DNA from: Geothrix terrae
GTDB lineage: Bacteria > Acidobacteriota > Holophagae > Holophagales > Holophagaceae
Direction of reading: 5' to 3'
Length of the DNA: 64,000 nt
NCBI RefSeq assembly: GCF_022808775.1
Contig: NZ_JAKZLA010000002.1
Span: 62,001 to 126,000 of the forward strand
The position numbers and the translations under genes were made by a program. Below are positions 17,971 to 25,743 of the stretch, piece by piece. The notes under the pieces are model-generated. The model searched no databases. It was not told where the DNA came from and saw only the letters and a list, made by a program, of their open reading frames with translations. How positions within the stretch are numbered: the first letter of the stretch is position 1; each line of letters opens with the position of its first letter.

Positions 17971-18671
17971 AATGGCGCCTCGCCTTCCTTCTGGCATTGG
18001 CCCTGCCGGACCTGCCCCTCGACCCGTTCCACGGCGGGCTCTCCGCCTCGCCCGGCCATCCGCTGGGGGTGGACGACCTGGGGCGGGATGCCCTGCTGCG
18101 CCTGCTGCTGGCGGGGTCCCGCAGTGTGGGGTTCGCCAGCGCCTGCGCCCTGCTGGGGCTGGGAGCCGCGCTGCTGCTCGCCTGGCGGGGCCGGCGCTGG
18201 TCCGGCGCACTGTCCGCCCTGCGCAGCCTCCCGCCGGTGCTCTTCCTGCTCCCCCTGGCCGCGGCCGCCGGAGGCCTCAACGTCGCGGCCCTCTTCCTGC
18301 TGCTGGGCCTGCTGCTGGCCCCCCACCTGGAGCCCCCCCTGCGCGTCAAGCTCGACGCCTTCCGGCAATCGCCGGCCTGGGCCGCGGAGCGGACCCTGGG
18401 CGCCACGCCGGCCTCCACCCTCCGCCGGTGGTCCCCCTGGGCCCTGGACCAGGCCGCGGGCCTGTTCCCCGGCGCCTGGCTCGGGGCGCTGTGGGGCGAG
18501 GCCACCCTGTCCACCCTCGGCCTGGGTCCGGGTCCCGACCACGACAGCCTGGGGCGCCTGCTCCTCGAGCAGCTGCCCCGCCTCGCCACGGATCCCACCC
18601 CCCTGGGCTGGGCGGCCCTGGTCCTGGTGCTGGGCTTGGCCTGGGCGTCCGTGCCCCGTCCAATGGCTTGA
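17967..18671 (+). CDS. Short DppC/OppC-like ABC permease
   Basis: Second membrane subunit of the peptide-type importer, 234 residues (typical 280-300). Residues ~28-45 contain HPLGVDDLGRDALLRLLLAG, the strongest DppC hallmark. A coupling-loop motif follows (FRQSPAWAAERTLGATPAS, near residue 130). The start is GTG 17967, overlapping the previous stop. Helices are few and very Leu/Ala rich. No DppD or DppF ATPase follows; the next gene is convergent cyuA with no spacer. ATPase subunits must be elsewhere, or this is a remnant system. Confidence 0.7.
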   Translation: MKWRLAFLLALALPDLPLDPFHGGLSASPGHPLGVDDLGRDALLRLLLAGSRSVGFASACALLGLGAALLLAWRGRRWSGALSALRSLPPVLFLLPLAAAAGGLNVAALFLLLGLLLAPHLEPPLRVKLDAFRQSPAWAAERTLGATPASTLRRWSPWALDQAAGLFPGAWLGALWGEATLSTLGLGPGPDHDSLGRLLLEQLPRLATDPTPLGWAALVLVLGLAWASVPRPMA

Positions 18672-19925
18672 TCAGCCCAGCTTGGCCTGCATGATGTCCA
18701 GGATCTCGCCGTCGGCGCAGGCCATGCCCTGCTGGGCCAGGCGGCCCAGGTGGGCCAGGGAGGCCTCGCCGGTGGCGCCCACGATGCCGTCTGTCCCCGG
18801 AATGCCGAAGCCTGCGAGGGCCAGCTCCGCCGAGCGGAACGCCGCCTCCACGCCGGTCATGGCCTTCATGGCGCAGCCGATCTTGGCCCCGTCGCAGATG
18901 AGCCCCGCCAGGTTGCCCACCATGTTGTGGATGGCCAGTTCCATCTGGGGGATCCCGCCACCGCCCAGGTGCACCAGGCCCACGGCGATGCCGATGCCGG
19001 CGGCGTTGGAGGCCCCGCACACCGCGGAGAGCGTCCCCAGGTGGTGGGTGGTGGCCGTGGTCAGCAGGCAGGCCAGGGCCAGGGCCTCCTCGATGCGGGC
19101 CTCCTTGTACCCCTTGCGCCGGGCCCACAGCCCCAGCGCCACGGACACGGTGATGCCCTTGTTGCCGGAGCCCGCCAGGGACATGACCGTGAGGGGCTCC
19201 CCGGACATGCGCCCCAGCACGCCGGAGCTCACCAGGCGCGGAATGCGGAGCCAGGGTTCGCCCTCCGGCCCGGGCACGAAGCCCGCCGGGAGGTGGTCGA
19301 CGCTGTGTTCGGCCATGGCCAGGTTCAGGGCCAGACCCTCGCGCAGGCGCGCCCGGTCCGCCTCGGTGATCGTCTGGGCCAGGGCCACCAGTTCCGCCAG
19401 GGACATGGTCCCGACCTGCTCCCGGATGCAGTCCACGGCGTCCGGGCCCGACTGGGCCGCGGCCAGGGGCGCCGCCATGCCATCCGTCTCCAGCCGCGCC
19501 AGGCGGGTGTGTTCCTGTTCCAGTACCGCCCGCCCCACGCCCCCCTCGCAGGCCACGGTGCAGTCGATGTAGAGATCGGGCCGGGAGGCGTCCACCTCCA
19601 CGTGGAGGGCGCCGCGGTCCAGCAATCGCCCCGCCTGCTCCAGGGCCCGGGGTGTGACGGATTCGAAGATCTGCAGGGCCGGGGCCGGATCCGGCAGCAC
19701 GGCCCCCAGGGCCAGGGCCCAGAGCACCCCGGTGCGCCCGCCGCTGTTGGGGATGCCCACGGCGTGGCAGTTCTTGTAGGTGCGCACGTCGAGCACCAGC
19801 CGGGCCATGCGCGGCTCGCCGCGCCCCTGCCGGGCGGCCAGGCAGGCGGCGTAGGCCACCGCCGCGGGCTCCGTGCAACCCAGGGCGGGCTTCCATTCGG
19901 CGGACAGGTATTCGGTCAGGTTCAT
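18672..19925 (-). CDS. cyuA: L-cysteine desulfidase (UPF0597/YhaM family)
   Basis: Cytoplasmic iron-sulfur enzyme that splits L-cysteine to pyruvate, ammonia and sulfide; related to the alpha chain of serine dehydratase. 417 residues, the usual size. Conserved cysteines proposed to bind the [4Fe-4S] cluster are visible in KPALGCTEPAAVAYA (C17), SAVCGASNAAGIGIAVG and GLICDGAKIGCAMKA. The glycine-rich SLAGSGNKGITVSVALG is also typical. ATG 19925 has GAGG seven bases upstream. No transporter or regulator gene of the E. coli cyu type is adjacent. An annotation as serine dehydratase-like protein would also fit. Confidence 0.85.
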   Translation of the reverse strand: MNLTEYLSAEWKPALGCTEPAAVAYAACLAARQGRGEPRMARLVLDVRTYKNCHAVGIPNSGGRTGVLWALALGAVLPDPAPALQIFESVTPRALEQAGRLLDRGALHVEVDASRPDLYIDCTVACEGGVGRAVLEQEHTRLARLETDGMAAPLAAAQSGPDAVDCIREQVGTMSLAELVALAQTITEADRARLREGLALNLAMAEHSVDHLPAGFVPGPEGEPWLRIPRLVSSGVLGRMSGEPLTVMSLAGSGNKGITVSVALGLWARRKGYKEARIEEALALACLLTTATTHHLGTLSAVCGASNAAGIGIAVGLVHLGGGGIPQMELAIHNMVGNLAGLICDGAKIGCAMKAMTGVEAAFRSAELALAGFGIPGTDGIVGATGEASLAHLGRLAQQGMACADGEILDIMQAKLG

Positions 19926-20000
19926 GGATGACCTCGCGGCCCCATTCTCACCGCAATGCGGGTTGTCCCCGGTCACAGGCGGTGCGCTACCCTACCGCTC

Positions 20001-20471
20001 ATGACTTCGCTGATCGGACATCCCCTCCCCGCCTTCTCCCTCCAGGACGACCAGGGGGCCACGATCACGGCCGCGGACCTCAAGGGCCGCTGGACCGTGC
20101 TCTACGCCTACCCCAAGGACAGCACCCCCGGCTGCACCACGGAGGCCTGCGATTTCCGCGACAGCTGGACCCGCGTGCAGGCCCTGGGCGCCCAGGTCTA
20201 CGGCCTCAGCCGCGACAGCCTCAAGAGCCACCAGAACTTCATCACCAAGCAGGGCCTCCCCTTCCGCCTGCTCTCCGACCCCGAGTGCGCCCTCCTCAAG
20301 CCCCTCGGCGCCTTCGGCAAGAAGCTGATGTACGGCAAGGAAGTGGAAGGCATCATCCGCAGCACCTTCCTCGTCGACCCCAAGGGCGTCATCCGCCACG
20401 TCTGGCCCAAGGTGAGCGTGAAGGGGCACGTGCAGGATGTGCTGGACACACTTGAGCACCTGAAGGCCTGA
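20001..20471 (+). CDS. bcp: Thioredoxin-dependent peroxiredoxin, Bcp/PrxQ type
   Basis: Reduces hydrogen peroxide and organic hydroperoxides in the cytoplasm, 156 residues. The active site YPKDSTPGCTTEACDFRD places the peroxidatic cysteine at 45 and the resolving cysteine at 50, as in E. coli Bcp (atypical two-Cys). Later family marks are STFLVDPKG and VSVKGHVQDVL. Start ATG 20001; no strong ribosome site is seen, but the N-terminus MTSLIGHPLPAFSL matches the family. Stands alone, with a 75-base divergent spacer to cyuA and a palindromic repeat after its stop. Confidence 0.93.
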   Translation: MTSLIGHPLPAFSLQDDQGATITAADLKGRWTVLYAYPKDSTPGCTTEACDFRDSWTRVQALGAQVYGLSRDSLKSHQNFITKQGLPFRLLSDPECALLKPLGAFGKKLMYGKEVEGIIRSTFLVDPKGVIRHVWPKVSVKGHVQDVLDTLEHLKA

Positions 20472-20528
20472 ATCCCGGATCCGAAGGAATGCGGATCAGC
20501 CCGGCTCTGCCGGGCCGATCGCGGGGGT

Positions 20529-20594
20529 CCGGGGGTGTGCGCGCAGCGCGCCCTTAGATCCTCGCAACGCAGGCGTTGCGAGGGGAACCCCCGG
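20529..20594. repeat. Palindromic repeat with CCGGGGGT/ACCCCCGG ends, long copy
   Basis: The 66-bp element begins CCGGGGGTGTGCGCGCAGCG and ends AACCCCCGG, so its ends form an inverted repeat. Inside, CCTCGCAACG and CGTTGCGAGG make a perfect 10-bp stem with loop CAGG. The first 22 bases recur exactly at 40593-40614. It lies in the spacer between convergent bcp and fabI and is followed by no T-run, so it is a repeat rather than a clear terminator. A second small hairpin (GCCCGGC/GCCGGGC) precedes it at 20500-20517. Confidence 0.7.
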
Positions 20595-20600
20595 AGAATG

Positions 20601-21380
20601 TCACCCCGCCATGATGCTGAAGCCGCCGTCCACGTAGAGCACCTGGCCGGTGATGCCGCGGCCCATGTCGCTGACGAGGAACACGCCGGCATCGCCCACT
20701 TCCAGCTGGTCCGTGTCGCGCTGCAGCGGGGTGTGGGAACGATGGGCCTTCAGCTTGGAACCAATGCCCGGGATGGCCGAGGAGGCCAGCGTCTTGATGG
20801 GGCCGGCGGAGATGGCGTTCACGCGGATGCCCTGGGGTCCCAGATCCGCGGCCAGGTAGCGCACCGTGGACTCCAGGGCGGCCTTGGCCACGCCCATCAC
20901 GTTGTAGCCGGGCACCACGCGCTCGCCACCCAGGTAGCTGAGGGTCACGATGGAACCGCCCTCGGTCATGAGGGGCTGGGCCGCATTGCAGACGGCTGCC
21001 AGGGAATAGGCGCTGATGTCATGGGCCACGCGGAAATCCTCGCGGCTGGTCTCCACGAAGCGGCCTTCCAGGGCCTGCCGGGGGGCGTAGGCCACCGCGT
21101 GCACCAGGAAGTCGAGTTTGCCCCACTTCTTGCGGATCTCGTCGAAGGCCATGACGATCTGGCTGTCGCTGCCCACGTCCATGGGCAGCAGGAGGGGATT
21201 CTTCAGCTCCGCCGCCAGCTCGCGGACGTTTTCGCCCAGGCGCTCGTTCTGGTAGGTCAGGCAGAGCTGGGCGCCGGCCTCGGCCACCTTCTGGGTGATG
21301 CCCCAGGCGATGGACCGCTTGTTCGCCACGCCGATGATCAGGCCCCGTTTCCCTTCCAACAATCCGCCCTTGGCGCTCAT
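20601..21380 (-). CDS. fabI: Enoyl-[acyl-carrier-protein] reductase (NADH)
   Basis: Catalyses the last reduction in each cycle of fatty acid elongation; short-chain dehydrogenase fold, 259 residues. The cofactor site is RGLIIGVANKRSIAWGI near the N-terminus; the catalytic pair is in SYLGGERVVPGYNVMGVAK (Tyr, then Lys six residues on with the FabI spacing); RVNAISAGPIKTLASS follows. ATG 21380 has GGAGGAG seven bases upstream. The open frame continues upstream to 21410 but lacks family similarity. Monocistronic by position. Target of triclosan-type inhibitors in this family. Confidence 0.96.
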   Translation of the reverse strand: MSAKGGLLEGKRGLIIGVANKRSIAWGITQKVAEAGAQLCLTYQNERLGENVRELAAELKNPLLLPMDVGSDSQIVMAFDEIRKKWGKLDFLVHAVAYAPRQALEGRFVETSREDFRVAHDISAYSLAAVCNAAQPLMTEGGSIVTLSYLGGERVVPGYNVMGVAKAALESTVRYLAADLGPQGIRVNAISAGPIKTLASSAIPGIGSKLKAHRSHTPLQRDTDQLEVGDAGVFLVSDMGRGITGQVLYVDGGFSIMAG

Positions 21381-21520
21381 GTAATCTCCTCCAGAGCCAT
21401 GTGCAAACAATCACTTAGCATAGCCGAACCCGCGCCGCCACGCTATACCCGAGGTCAGGACGGGACCGTTGCCCTTGGCCGCTGGATTCCCATGGAAAAA
21501 CCTTCCAGCCTCCCACCCCA

Positions 21521-21560
21521 ATCCTGTTCATCCTGCCTTCAATCCTGTTAATCCTGTCTT
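21521..21560. repeat. ATCCTGT-type intergenic repeat
   Basis: Four near-copies of the heptamer ATCCTGT/C stand in a row (ATCCTGTTC, ATCCTGCCTTCA, ATCCTGTTA, ATCCTGTCTT). Similar strings (read on the other strand as AGGATTAACAGGAT) occur between genes in many unrelated bacteria. It lies in the divergent spacer between fabI and the TPR gene. Confidence 0.6.
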
Positions 21561-21576
21561 CGCGTTCGCTTGAAGG

Positions 21577-22659
21577 ATGCCCGTGCCCCTCCCCCTCCCC
21601 ATCGCCCTCGTGTTCCTGGCCCAGCCTGCGGCGCCCTCCTTCCGGGCCGACCTGGACGCCGGGCGCTACCTCAAGGTGCTCGCGGACGCCGAGGCCCGGT
21701 TGCGCCAGAACCCGGGTGATGCCGCGGCCTGGGCGGCCAAGTCCCAAGCCCTCTCCAGCCTCCAGCGCTTCGCCGAGGCCCACTCGGCCGCGGATCGCGC
21801 CCTGGCCGCGAACCCCCGCCTGGCGGACGCCCTCCTGGCCCGGGGCCTGGCCCGGGCGGGCGAGGCCATCCGCCAGCGGGACCTCGGCAGCCTCCGCGGC
21901 GCCCTGGGCGCCATGGACGACCTGCGCGCCGCCACCGAAGCCGATCCCACCCTCGCCCCCGCCTGGATGAGCCTCGGCCTGGCCTACGAGATGCTGCCGG
22001 GCATCCTGGGCGGCTCCACCCGGAAGGCCCTGCGCTGCGCCGACCAACTCCGCCGCGTGGCCCCGGCCCGGGGGGACCTTCTCCAGGCCCTGGTCCTGGT
22101 GGAAGAAGACAAGTGGTGGGAGGCCCAGCCCTACTTCGGTCGCGCCCTGGCCCAGGCGCCACAGGATCCCGAGGTGGTGGGCCAGTGGCTCGATGCCCTG
22201 GACCGCCGCCCCGCCAAGAAGGCCATGGGCGAAGCCGGGAAGAACGCCCGCCTGCTCGCCGAGGCCTCCCGCCTGCTGCCCGGCGTGCGCACCCGCGCCC
22301 GGGGCGTGGCCGCCGTCAGCGACGCCTACCTGCACGGCGGCCGCCCCGACCTCGCCTGGCAGGTGGTCCAGGACCACCTCGCCCAAGTGGACGCCCCCAG
22401 CCTCCTCCACCTGCAGCTCGGCAAGGTGGCCGCCAGCAGCGGCCTCCACCGCCCCGAAGGCCTCGCCGCCCTGGACCAGGTCCTCCGCGAGCCCCTCGAA
22501 GGCGGCGCCGCCGGCTATCCCGGCGCCTGGTGGCGCAAAGGCCAGATCCTCCGCGACCTCGGAAGGAAAGACGAAGCCCGCAAGGCCGCCCAGGAAGCCC
22601 TGAGGCTGGATCCGAAGCATCGCGGGGCGCGGGAACTCCTTGAAACGCTCGAACCATGA
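21577..22659 (+). CDS. Exported TPR-repeat protein
   Basis: Secreted or periplasmic scaffold protein built of tetratricopeptide repeats, 360 residues, function unknown. A short hydrophobic N-terminus (LPLPIALVFLAQPAAPS) looks like a signal sequence. TPR-like helices start near residue 25 (YLKVLADAEARLRQNPGDAAAWAAKS) and the C-terminus ends in a classic repeat (LRDLGRKDEARKAAQEALRL). ATG 21577 touches GAAGG with no spacing; GTG 21583, two codons later, has better spacing and may be the true start. The next gene begins 22 bases after the stop. Confidence 0.75.
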   Translation: MPVPLPLPIALVFLAQPAAPSFRADLDAGRYLKVLADAEARLRQNPGDAAAWAAKSQALSSLQRFAEAHSAADRALAANPRLADALLARGLARAGEAIRQRDLGSLRGALGAMDDLRAATEADPTLAPAWMSLGLAYEMLPGILGGSTRKALRCADQLRRVAPARGDLLQALVLVEEDKWWEAQPYFGRALAQAPQDPEVVGQWLDALDRRPAKKAMGEAGKNARLLAEASRLLPGVRTRARGVAAVSDAYLHGGRPDLAWQVVQDHLAQVDAPSLLHLQLGKVAASSGLHRPEGLAALDQVLREPLEGGAAGYPGAWWRKGQILRDLGRKDEARKAAQEALRLDPKHRGARELLETLEP

Positions 22660-22681
22660 TCCAGCTAGGGTGCGCGACATC

Positions 22682-23521
22682 ATGAACGGAATGATCGATT
22701 GGGGATACGTCCGCAACTGGGGGGCCATTCTCGCCTTGACGGCCCTGGGCGTGGCCCTGCTTTGGGGCCTTGGGTACGCGGTGTACCTGAATCGCATCGG
22801 CAGCCGCGGCTGGACATCCACCCGGCGATGGCTGAAAACCTCCCTGGCGGCCTTTTCGGTCAGTTTCCTGGTGGCGACAGCCTTCAGGGAAGGCCCGGTG
22901 CTGTGGGCCCTGTTCAAAGGGCGCCTGGGCTCCCCGGAGGGCCAGTACCTGACCGGAGTCCTCTACCAGCAGGGGGGCAGGTTTCTTCAGCAGTCTCCGG
23001 AGCGGGCGGTGCCCGCCTTCCGCCGCGCGGCGGACCAGGGCCACACGCTCGCCCAGTTCGCCCTGGCACGCGCCTACCACTACGGGCTGGGGGCCCGCAA
23101 AGATCAGGCGGAGGCCCTTCGCTGGGCTGAGGCGGCGGCCCATGGGGGGCATCCGCTCGCCATGGTCCTCGCGGGGGAGCTCCTCCAGGAATCCTCACCG
23201 GCCGAAGCGGCCCCCTTCTTCAAGCGCGCGCTCCTACTGCTCCGGGCCCAGGGCGAGGCCAGAGATGGCCAGGCCTGCTTCACCCTCGGCTTCCTGTACC
23301 GCCAGGGTTTCGGGGTGGTTTCGGATTCCGAAGAGGCCCTCTACTGGATGCTTCTGGCGAGAGGGTTCGGCATTTCCCCCCCGCAGGCCTACGCCGTGGA
23401 GGCCTACAGGAAGAGCCTGCCCCCGGATCAGCAGGTCCGCGCCGCGAGCCGAGCCCAGGCCTGGCTCCGGGCCCATGGGAAGCCGCAAGCCGGTCCCCCG
23501 TCGGGCGCTTCGACGCAATAG
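22682..23521 (+). CDS. Membrane-anchored Sel1-like repeat protein
   Basis: 279 residues. Two hydrophobic segments near the N-terminus (residues ~13-35 and ~55-70) would anchor it in the inner membrane. Sel1-like repeats follow: AVPAFRRAADQGHTLAQFALARAYHYGLG, then EALRWAEAAAHGGHPLAMVLAG and GQACFTLGFLYRQGFGV. Such repeats mediate protein-protein contacts; no function is evident. ATG 22682 is chosen over ATG 22640, which would overlap the upstream gene; ATG 22691 is another option. Lies 176 bases before the pilin promoter region. Confidence 0.7.
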   Translation: MNGMIDWGYVRNWGAILALTALGVALLWGLGYAVYLNRIGSRGWTSTRRWLKTSLAAFSVSFLVATAFREGPVLWALFKGRLGSPEGQYLTGVLYQQGGRFLQQSPERAVPAFRRAADQGHTLAQFALARAYHYGLGARKDQAEALRWAEAAAHGGHPLAMVLAGELLQESSPAEAAPFFKRALLLLRAQGEARDGQACFTLGFLYRQGFGVVSDSEEALYWMLLARGFGISPPQAYAVEAYRKSLPPDQQVRAASRAQAWLRAHGKPQAGPPSGASTQ

Positions 23522-23642
23522 GGCAGAAATCTGACCCTCTACGTCACTCCCGTAACCCTTTCCGGCCCGTCACGGCTTTCCACCGGTCCTTTCTTGCCCT
23601 AAGGTGCTGGGATTTCAGGAGCCTCTCAGGAGGATTGGTAAA

Positions 23643-23659
23643 TTGGCATAGGGATTGAT
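23643..23659 (+). promoter_or_regulatory. Sigma-54-like promoter of the first pilin gene
   Basis: TTGGCATAGGGATTGAT matches the sigma-54 consensus YTGGCACGRNNNTTGCW at 14 of 17 positions, with the GG and the second half at the correct spacing (GA instead of GC at -12). The pilin start is 39 bases downstream, leaving a short leader with AAGGAG. Pilin genes in many Gram-negatives are sigma-54 dependent. Confidence 0.55.
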
Positions 23660-23697
23660 ACCTTTACACGCGGCCATCGCCCACAAGGAGACATCAC

Positions 23698-24174
23698 ATG
23701 AAGAACCAGAAGGGCTTCACCCTCATCGAACTGCTGCTCGTGCTTGCCATCATCGGCATCATCAGCGCCATCGCCATCCCCGCCCTGCTGGGCCAGCGTG
23801 AGGCCGCCCGCAACCGCGCCACGGCTTCCAACGCCTCCAACATCGCCGGCGCCATCCAGGTGGCCCTGGGCATCGTCGAGGATCAGCCGGCTGGCCAGCG
23901 CAGCGTCACGGACCTGGATACGGCCACGACGGTCGGCGAAACCCTGACGGCCGTCTCCAACCGCCCCGAGTACCTCAACATGAAGAACCCCTTTGACCAG
24001 GCCTTGGCTGCCTACACCTTCGGCGCCGCCGCCACCGTCCCCGGTGAAGTGGGCCTGCTGGCCGCCACCGTGAACGGCCAGAGCGTGGTGGGCATCACCT
24101 ACGGCACCAAGGTCAAGGGCGTCTTCGCGCTCAACACCCTGGCCAAGTCCCCCGAAAGCTCCCTGGCTCTGTAA
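23698..24174 (+). CDS. pilA: Type IV pilin, major-pilin candidate 1
   Basis: Type IV pilin of 158 residues, mature about 152. The prepilin leader MKNQKG is followed by the cleavage/methylation site G-F and the hydrophobic stalk TLIELLLVLAIIGIISAIAI with Glu5. The globular part has no cysteine pair; it ends AKSPESSLAL. It starts after AAGGAGACATCAC, preceded by a sigma-54-like promoter and followed by a strong terminator, so it is a stand-alone, highly expressed type of unit. The second pilin (24315-24788) is a clear paralogue. Which one is the main fibre subunit cannot be told here. Confidence 0.92.
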   Translation: MKNQKGFTLIELLLVLAIIGIISAIAIPALLGQREAARNRATASNASNIAGAIQVALGIVEDQPAGQRSVTDLDTATTVGETLTAVSNRPEYLNMKNPFDQALAAYTFGAAATVPGEVGLLAATVNGQSVVGITYGTKVKGVFALNTLAKSPESSLAL

Positions 24175-24203
24175 TCGGAACCCTTGGGCTTCGGCCTGAA
24201 CGG

Positions 24204-24236
24204 AAAGGGGCCGCACCCGTTGCGGCCCCTTTTTTT
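24204..24236 (+). terminator. Rho-independent terminator of the first pilin gene
   Basis: AAAGGGGCCGCA (24204-24215) pairs with TGCGGCCCCTTT (24221-24232) around loop CCCGT and is followed by a run of T to 24236. Strong hairpin 30 bases after the pilin stop. Confidence 0.92.
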
Positions 24237-24263
24237 GCGCTTATTTCAACAAGACCCACTCCG

Positions 24264-24280
24264 TTGGCATGGGTCTTGTT
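24264..24280 (+). promoter_or_regulatory. Sigma-54-like promoter of the second pilin gene
   Basis: TTGGCATGGGTCTTGTT matches the sigma-54 consensus at 15 of 17 positions (GT in place of GC at -12). It lies 35 bases before the second pilin start. It overlaps the right half of an inverted repeat, AACAAGACCCA (24248-24258) with TGGGTCTTGTT (24270-24280). Confidence 0.6.
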
Positions 24281-24314
24281 TCACCCTCCCTATCCATGAA
24301 TCCAGGAGCTGACC

Positions 24315-24788
24315 ATGAGACGAGACACTGGATTCACCCTCGTCGAACTGCTGATGGTGCTGGCCATCATCGGCATCATCAGCGCCATCGCCATCCCGGC
24401 CCTATTGGGCCAGCGCGAGTCCGCCCGCAACCGCGCCACCCAGGCCAATGCGGCCGACATCGCCGCCGCCATGCAGAACGCCCTGGATACCGTGGAGCAG
24501 CCCATGGCGGAGCGCACCGCCGCCGACCTGGCCACGGCCACCACCATCACGGAGACCATGGCGGTCATGAAGGCCCGCTTCGAGTTCCTCAACATGAGAA
24601 ACCCGTTCGACCAGACCCGGTACGCGTACACCTTCGGGGCGGCGGCCACCATTCCCGGGGAAGTGGGGCTCCTGCCCATCAACCCGAATGGTCCTTATGT
24701 CATTCAAATTACCTATGGGCTCAAGGTGCAAGGGGGTGTCCAGATCCATACCCTGCCCAAGACCCCGGAAAGTTCCCTGCCCCTGTGA
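24315..24788 (+). CDS. Type IV pilin, major-pilin candidate 2
   Basis: Second type IV pilin, 157 residues, mature about 151, closely similar to the first pilin along its length (stalk TLVELLMVLAIIGIISAIAI; middle FLNMRNPFDQTRYAYTFGAA; end PKTPESSLPL). Leader MRRDTG, cleavage before Phe. Preceded by its own sigma-54-like promoter and by CAGGAG before the ATG. The pair looks like a recent gene duplication with differing globular loops. It may be an alternative fibre subunit or a second fibre type. Confidence 0.9.
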   Translation: MRRDTGFTLVELLMVLAIIGIISAIAIPALLGQRESARNRATQANAADIAAAMQNALDTVEQPMAERTAADLATATTITETMAVMKARFEFLNMRNPFDQTRYAYTFGAAATIPGEVGLLPINPNGPYVIQITYGLKVQGGVQIHTLPKTPESSLPL

Positions 24789-24860
24789 AGCCGGTCTCCG
24801 GCCCCGCGTGCCTATACTCGAATGACTGTTGAACGGTCCTGAGGCTCTGAAGGAGCTGCG

Positions 24861-25268
24861 ATGAAAAGATCCCCCGCCACCCGAGGTTTCAGCCTGATCG
24901 AGCTGCTCCTGGCCCTCGCCATCATCGGCATCCTGGCGGCGATCGCCATCCCCCGATTCAGCGGCGCCAGGGACTATGCCCGTCAGGTGGGAGATGCCCG
25001 TGCGAACGCCACGGCCCTTCGGATGGCCCTGGAAAACGTGAAGGCGGAAGTCGGGCTCTACCCGGCCGCGGGCAATTTTGTCTGGTCGCCGGATGGAACC
25101 GGCCCCACCCTGACGCCGCCCGTGTCCTTCACGATCAAAGATGCCAGCAAGATGCGGTTCACCCTGGTCATCAACGCAGACCGCCTGACCTACACCATCA
25201 CGGCCGTCGATACGCAGAACAACAAACAGATGGTCAAGATCGATCAGAGCGGCGCGAACGTACCCTGA
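24861..25268 (+). CDS. Type IV pilin-like protein
   Basis: Pilin or pseudopilin of 135 residues, leader MKRSPATRG, then FSLIELLLALAIIGILAAIA with Glu5; mature length about 126. The globular domain (LENVKAEVGLYPAAGNFVWS; FTLVINADRLTYTITAVD) is unlike the two preceding pilins and resembles minor pilins or GspG-type pseudopilins. AAGGAG stands seven bases before ATG. It is 72 bases after the second pilin, with no strong terminator between, so it may be on the same transcript. Minor pilin is the most likely role. Confidence 0.85.
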   Translation: MKRSPATRGFSLIELLLALAIIGILAAIAIPRFSGARDYARQVGDARANATALRMALENVKAEVGLYPAAGNFVWSPDGTGPTLTPPVSFTIKDASKMRFTLVINADRLTYTITAVDTQNNKQMVKIDQSGANVP

Positions 25269-25743
25269 ACCCAGCCTTCAGCCCCGCCCGGTGAGAGCCG
25301 GTTCAGCTGGCTGAGGATCCGAACGGCCACCGAGCTGGGATCCTCCGGGAACGCTTGGTTGGACCTCGGCCTGAATGGCCACGTAGTCTGCCCGTACGAC
25401 ACGCGGATGGCTCCGGTTTGAGGCCGGACCGCAACGGCGTTCGGCGGAAGTCCCGTGCCAGCCTCCGTGCGGCGGGACGACCTTTCGGATGTGGCCGTGG
25501 GCCATGTCGATCAAACCAGGGTCATCGCAGCTCCGGCCATGAGCGACAGATGGCGCTGGATCAAGAAGCAAGCAAAGGACGGAGCCCAAGCCTGCGGCTC
25601 CTTTTCCCTGCCATGAGCCTGGATCGAATGCCATCCAGCCATGGACCGATGGCCGCCCAAGCAAGCGACCGCAAGCCCTCCGCCGTTCGTTCGGCTCCGT
25701 CCCGAGGACTCGCCTTACCAAGAAGCGACCTTGGTGGAAGAGG
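25269..25743. other. 475-base gap without a recognised gene
   Basis: Between the third pilin gene and pilC (convergent) no open frame resembles a protein; a frame on the minus strand (25278-25823) overlaps pilC and has no family features. The stretch holds small GC-rich inverted repeats (for example AAGTCCCG / CGGGAC around 25450-25485) and a terminator-like hairpin at 25581-25605. It could hold an RNA or a decayed gene, but nothing specific is recognised. Confidence 0.5.
25581..25605 (+). terminator. Possible terminator downstream of the pilin genes
   Basis: GGAGCC (25581-25586) pairs with GGCTCC (25596-25601) and TTTT follows. The six-base stem is short, and it lies 312 bases after the third pilin stop. 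Confidence 0.35.
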
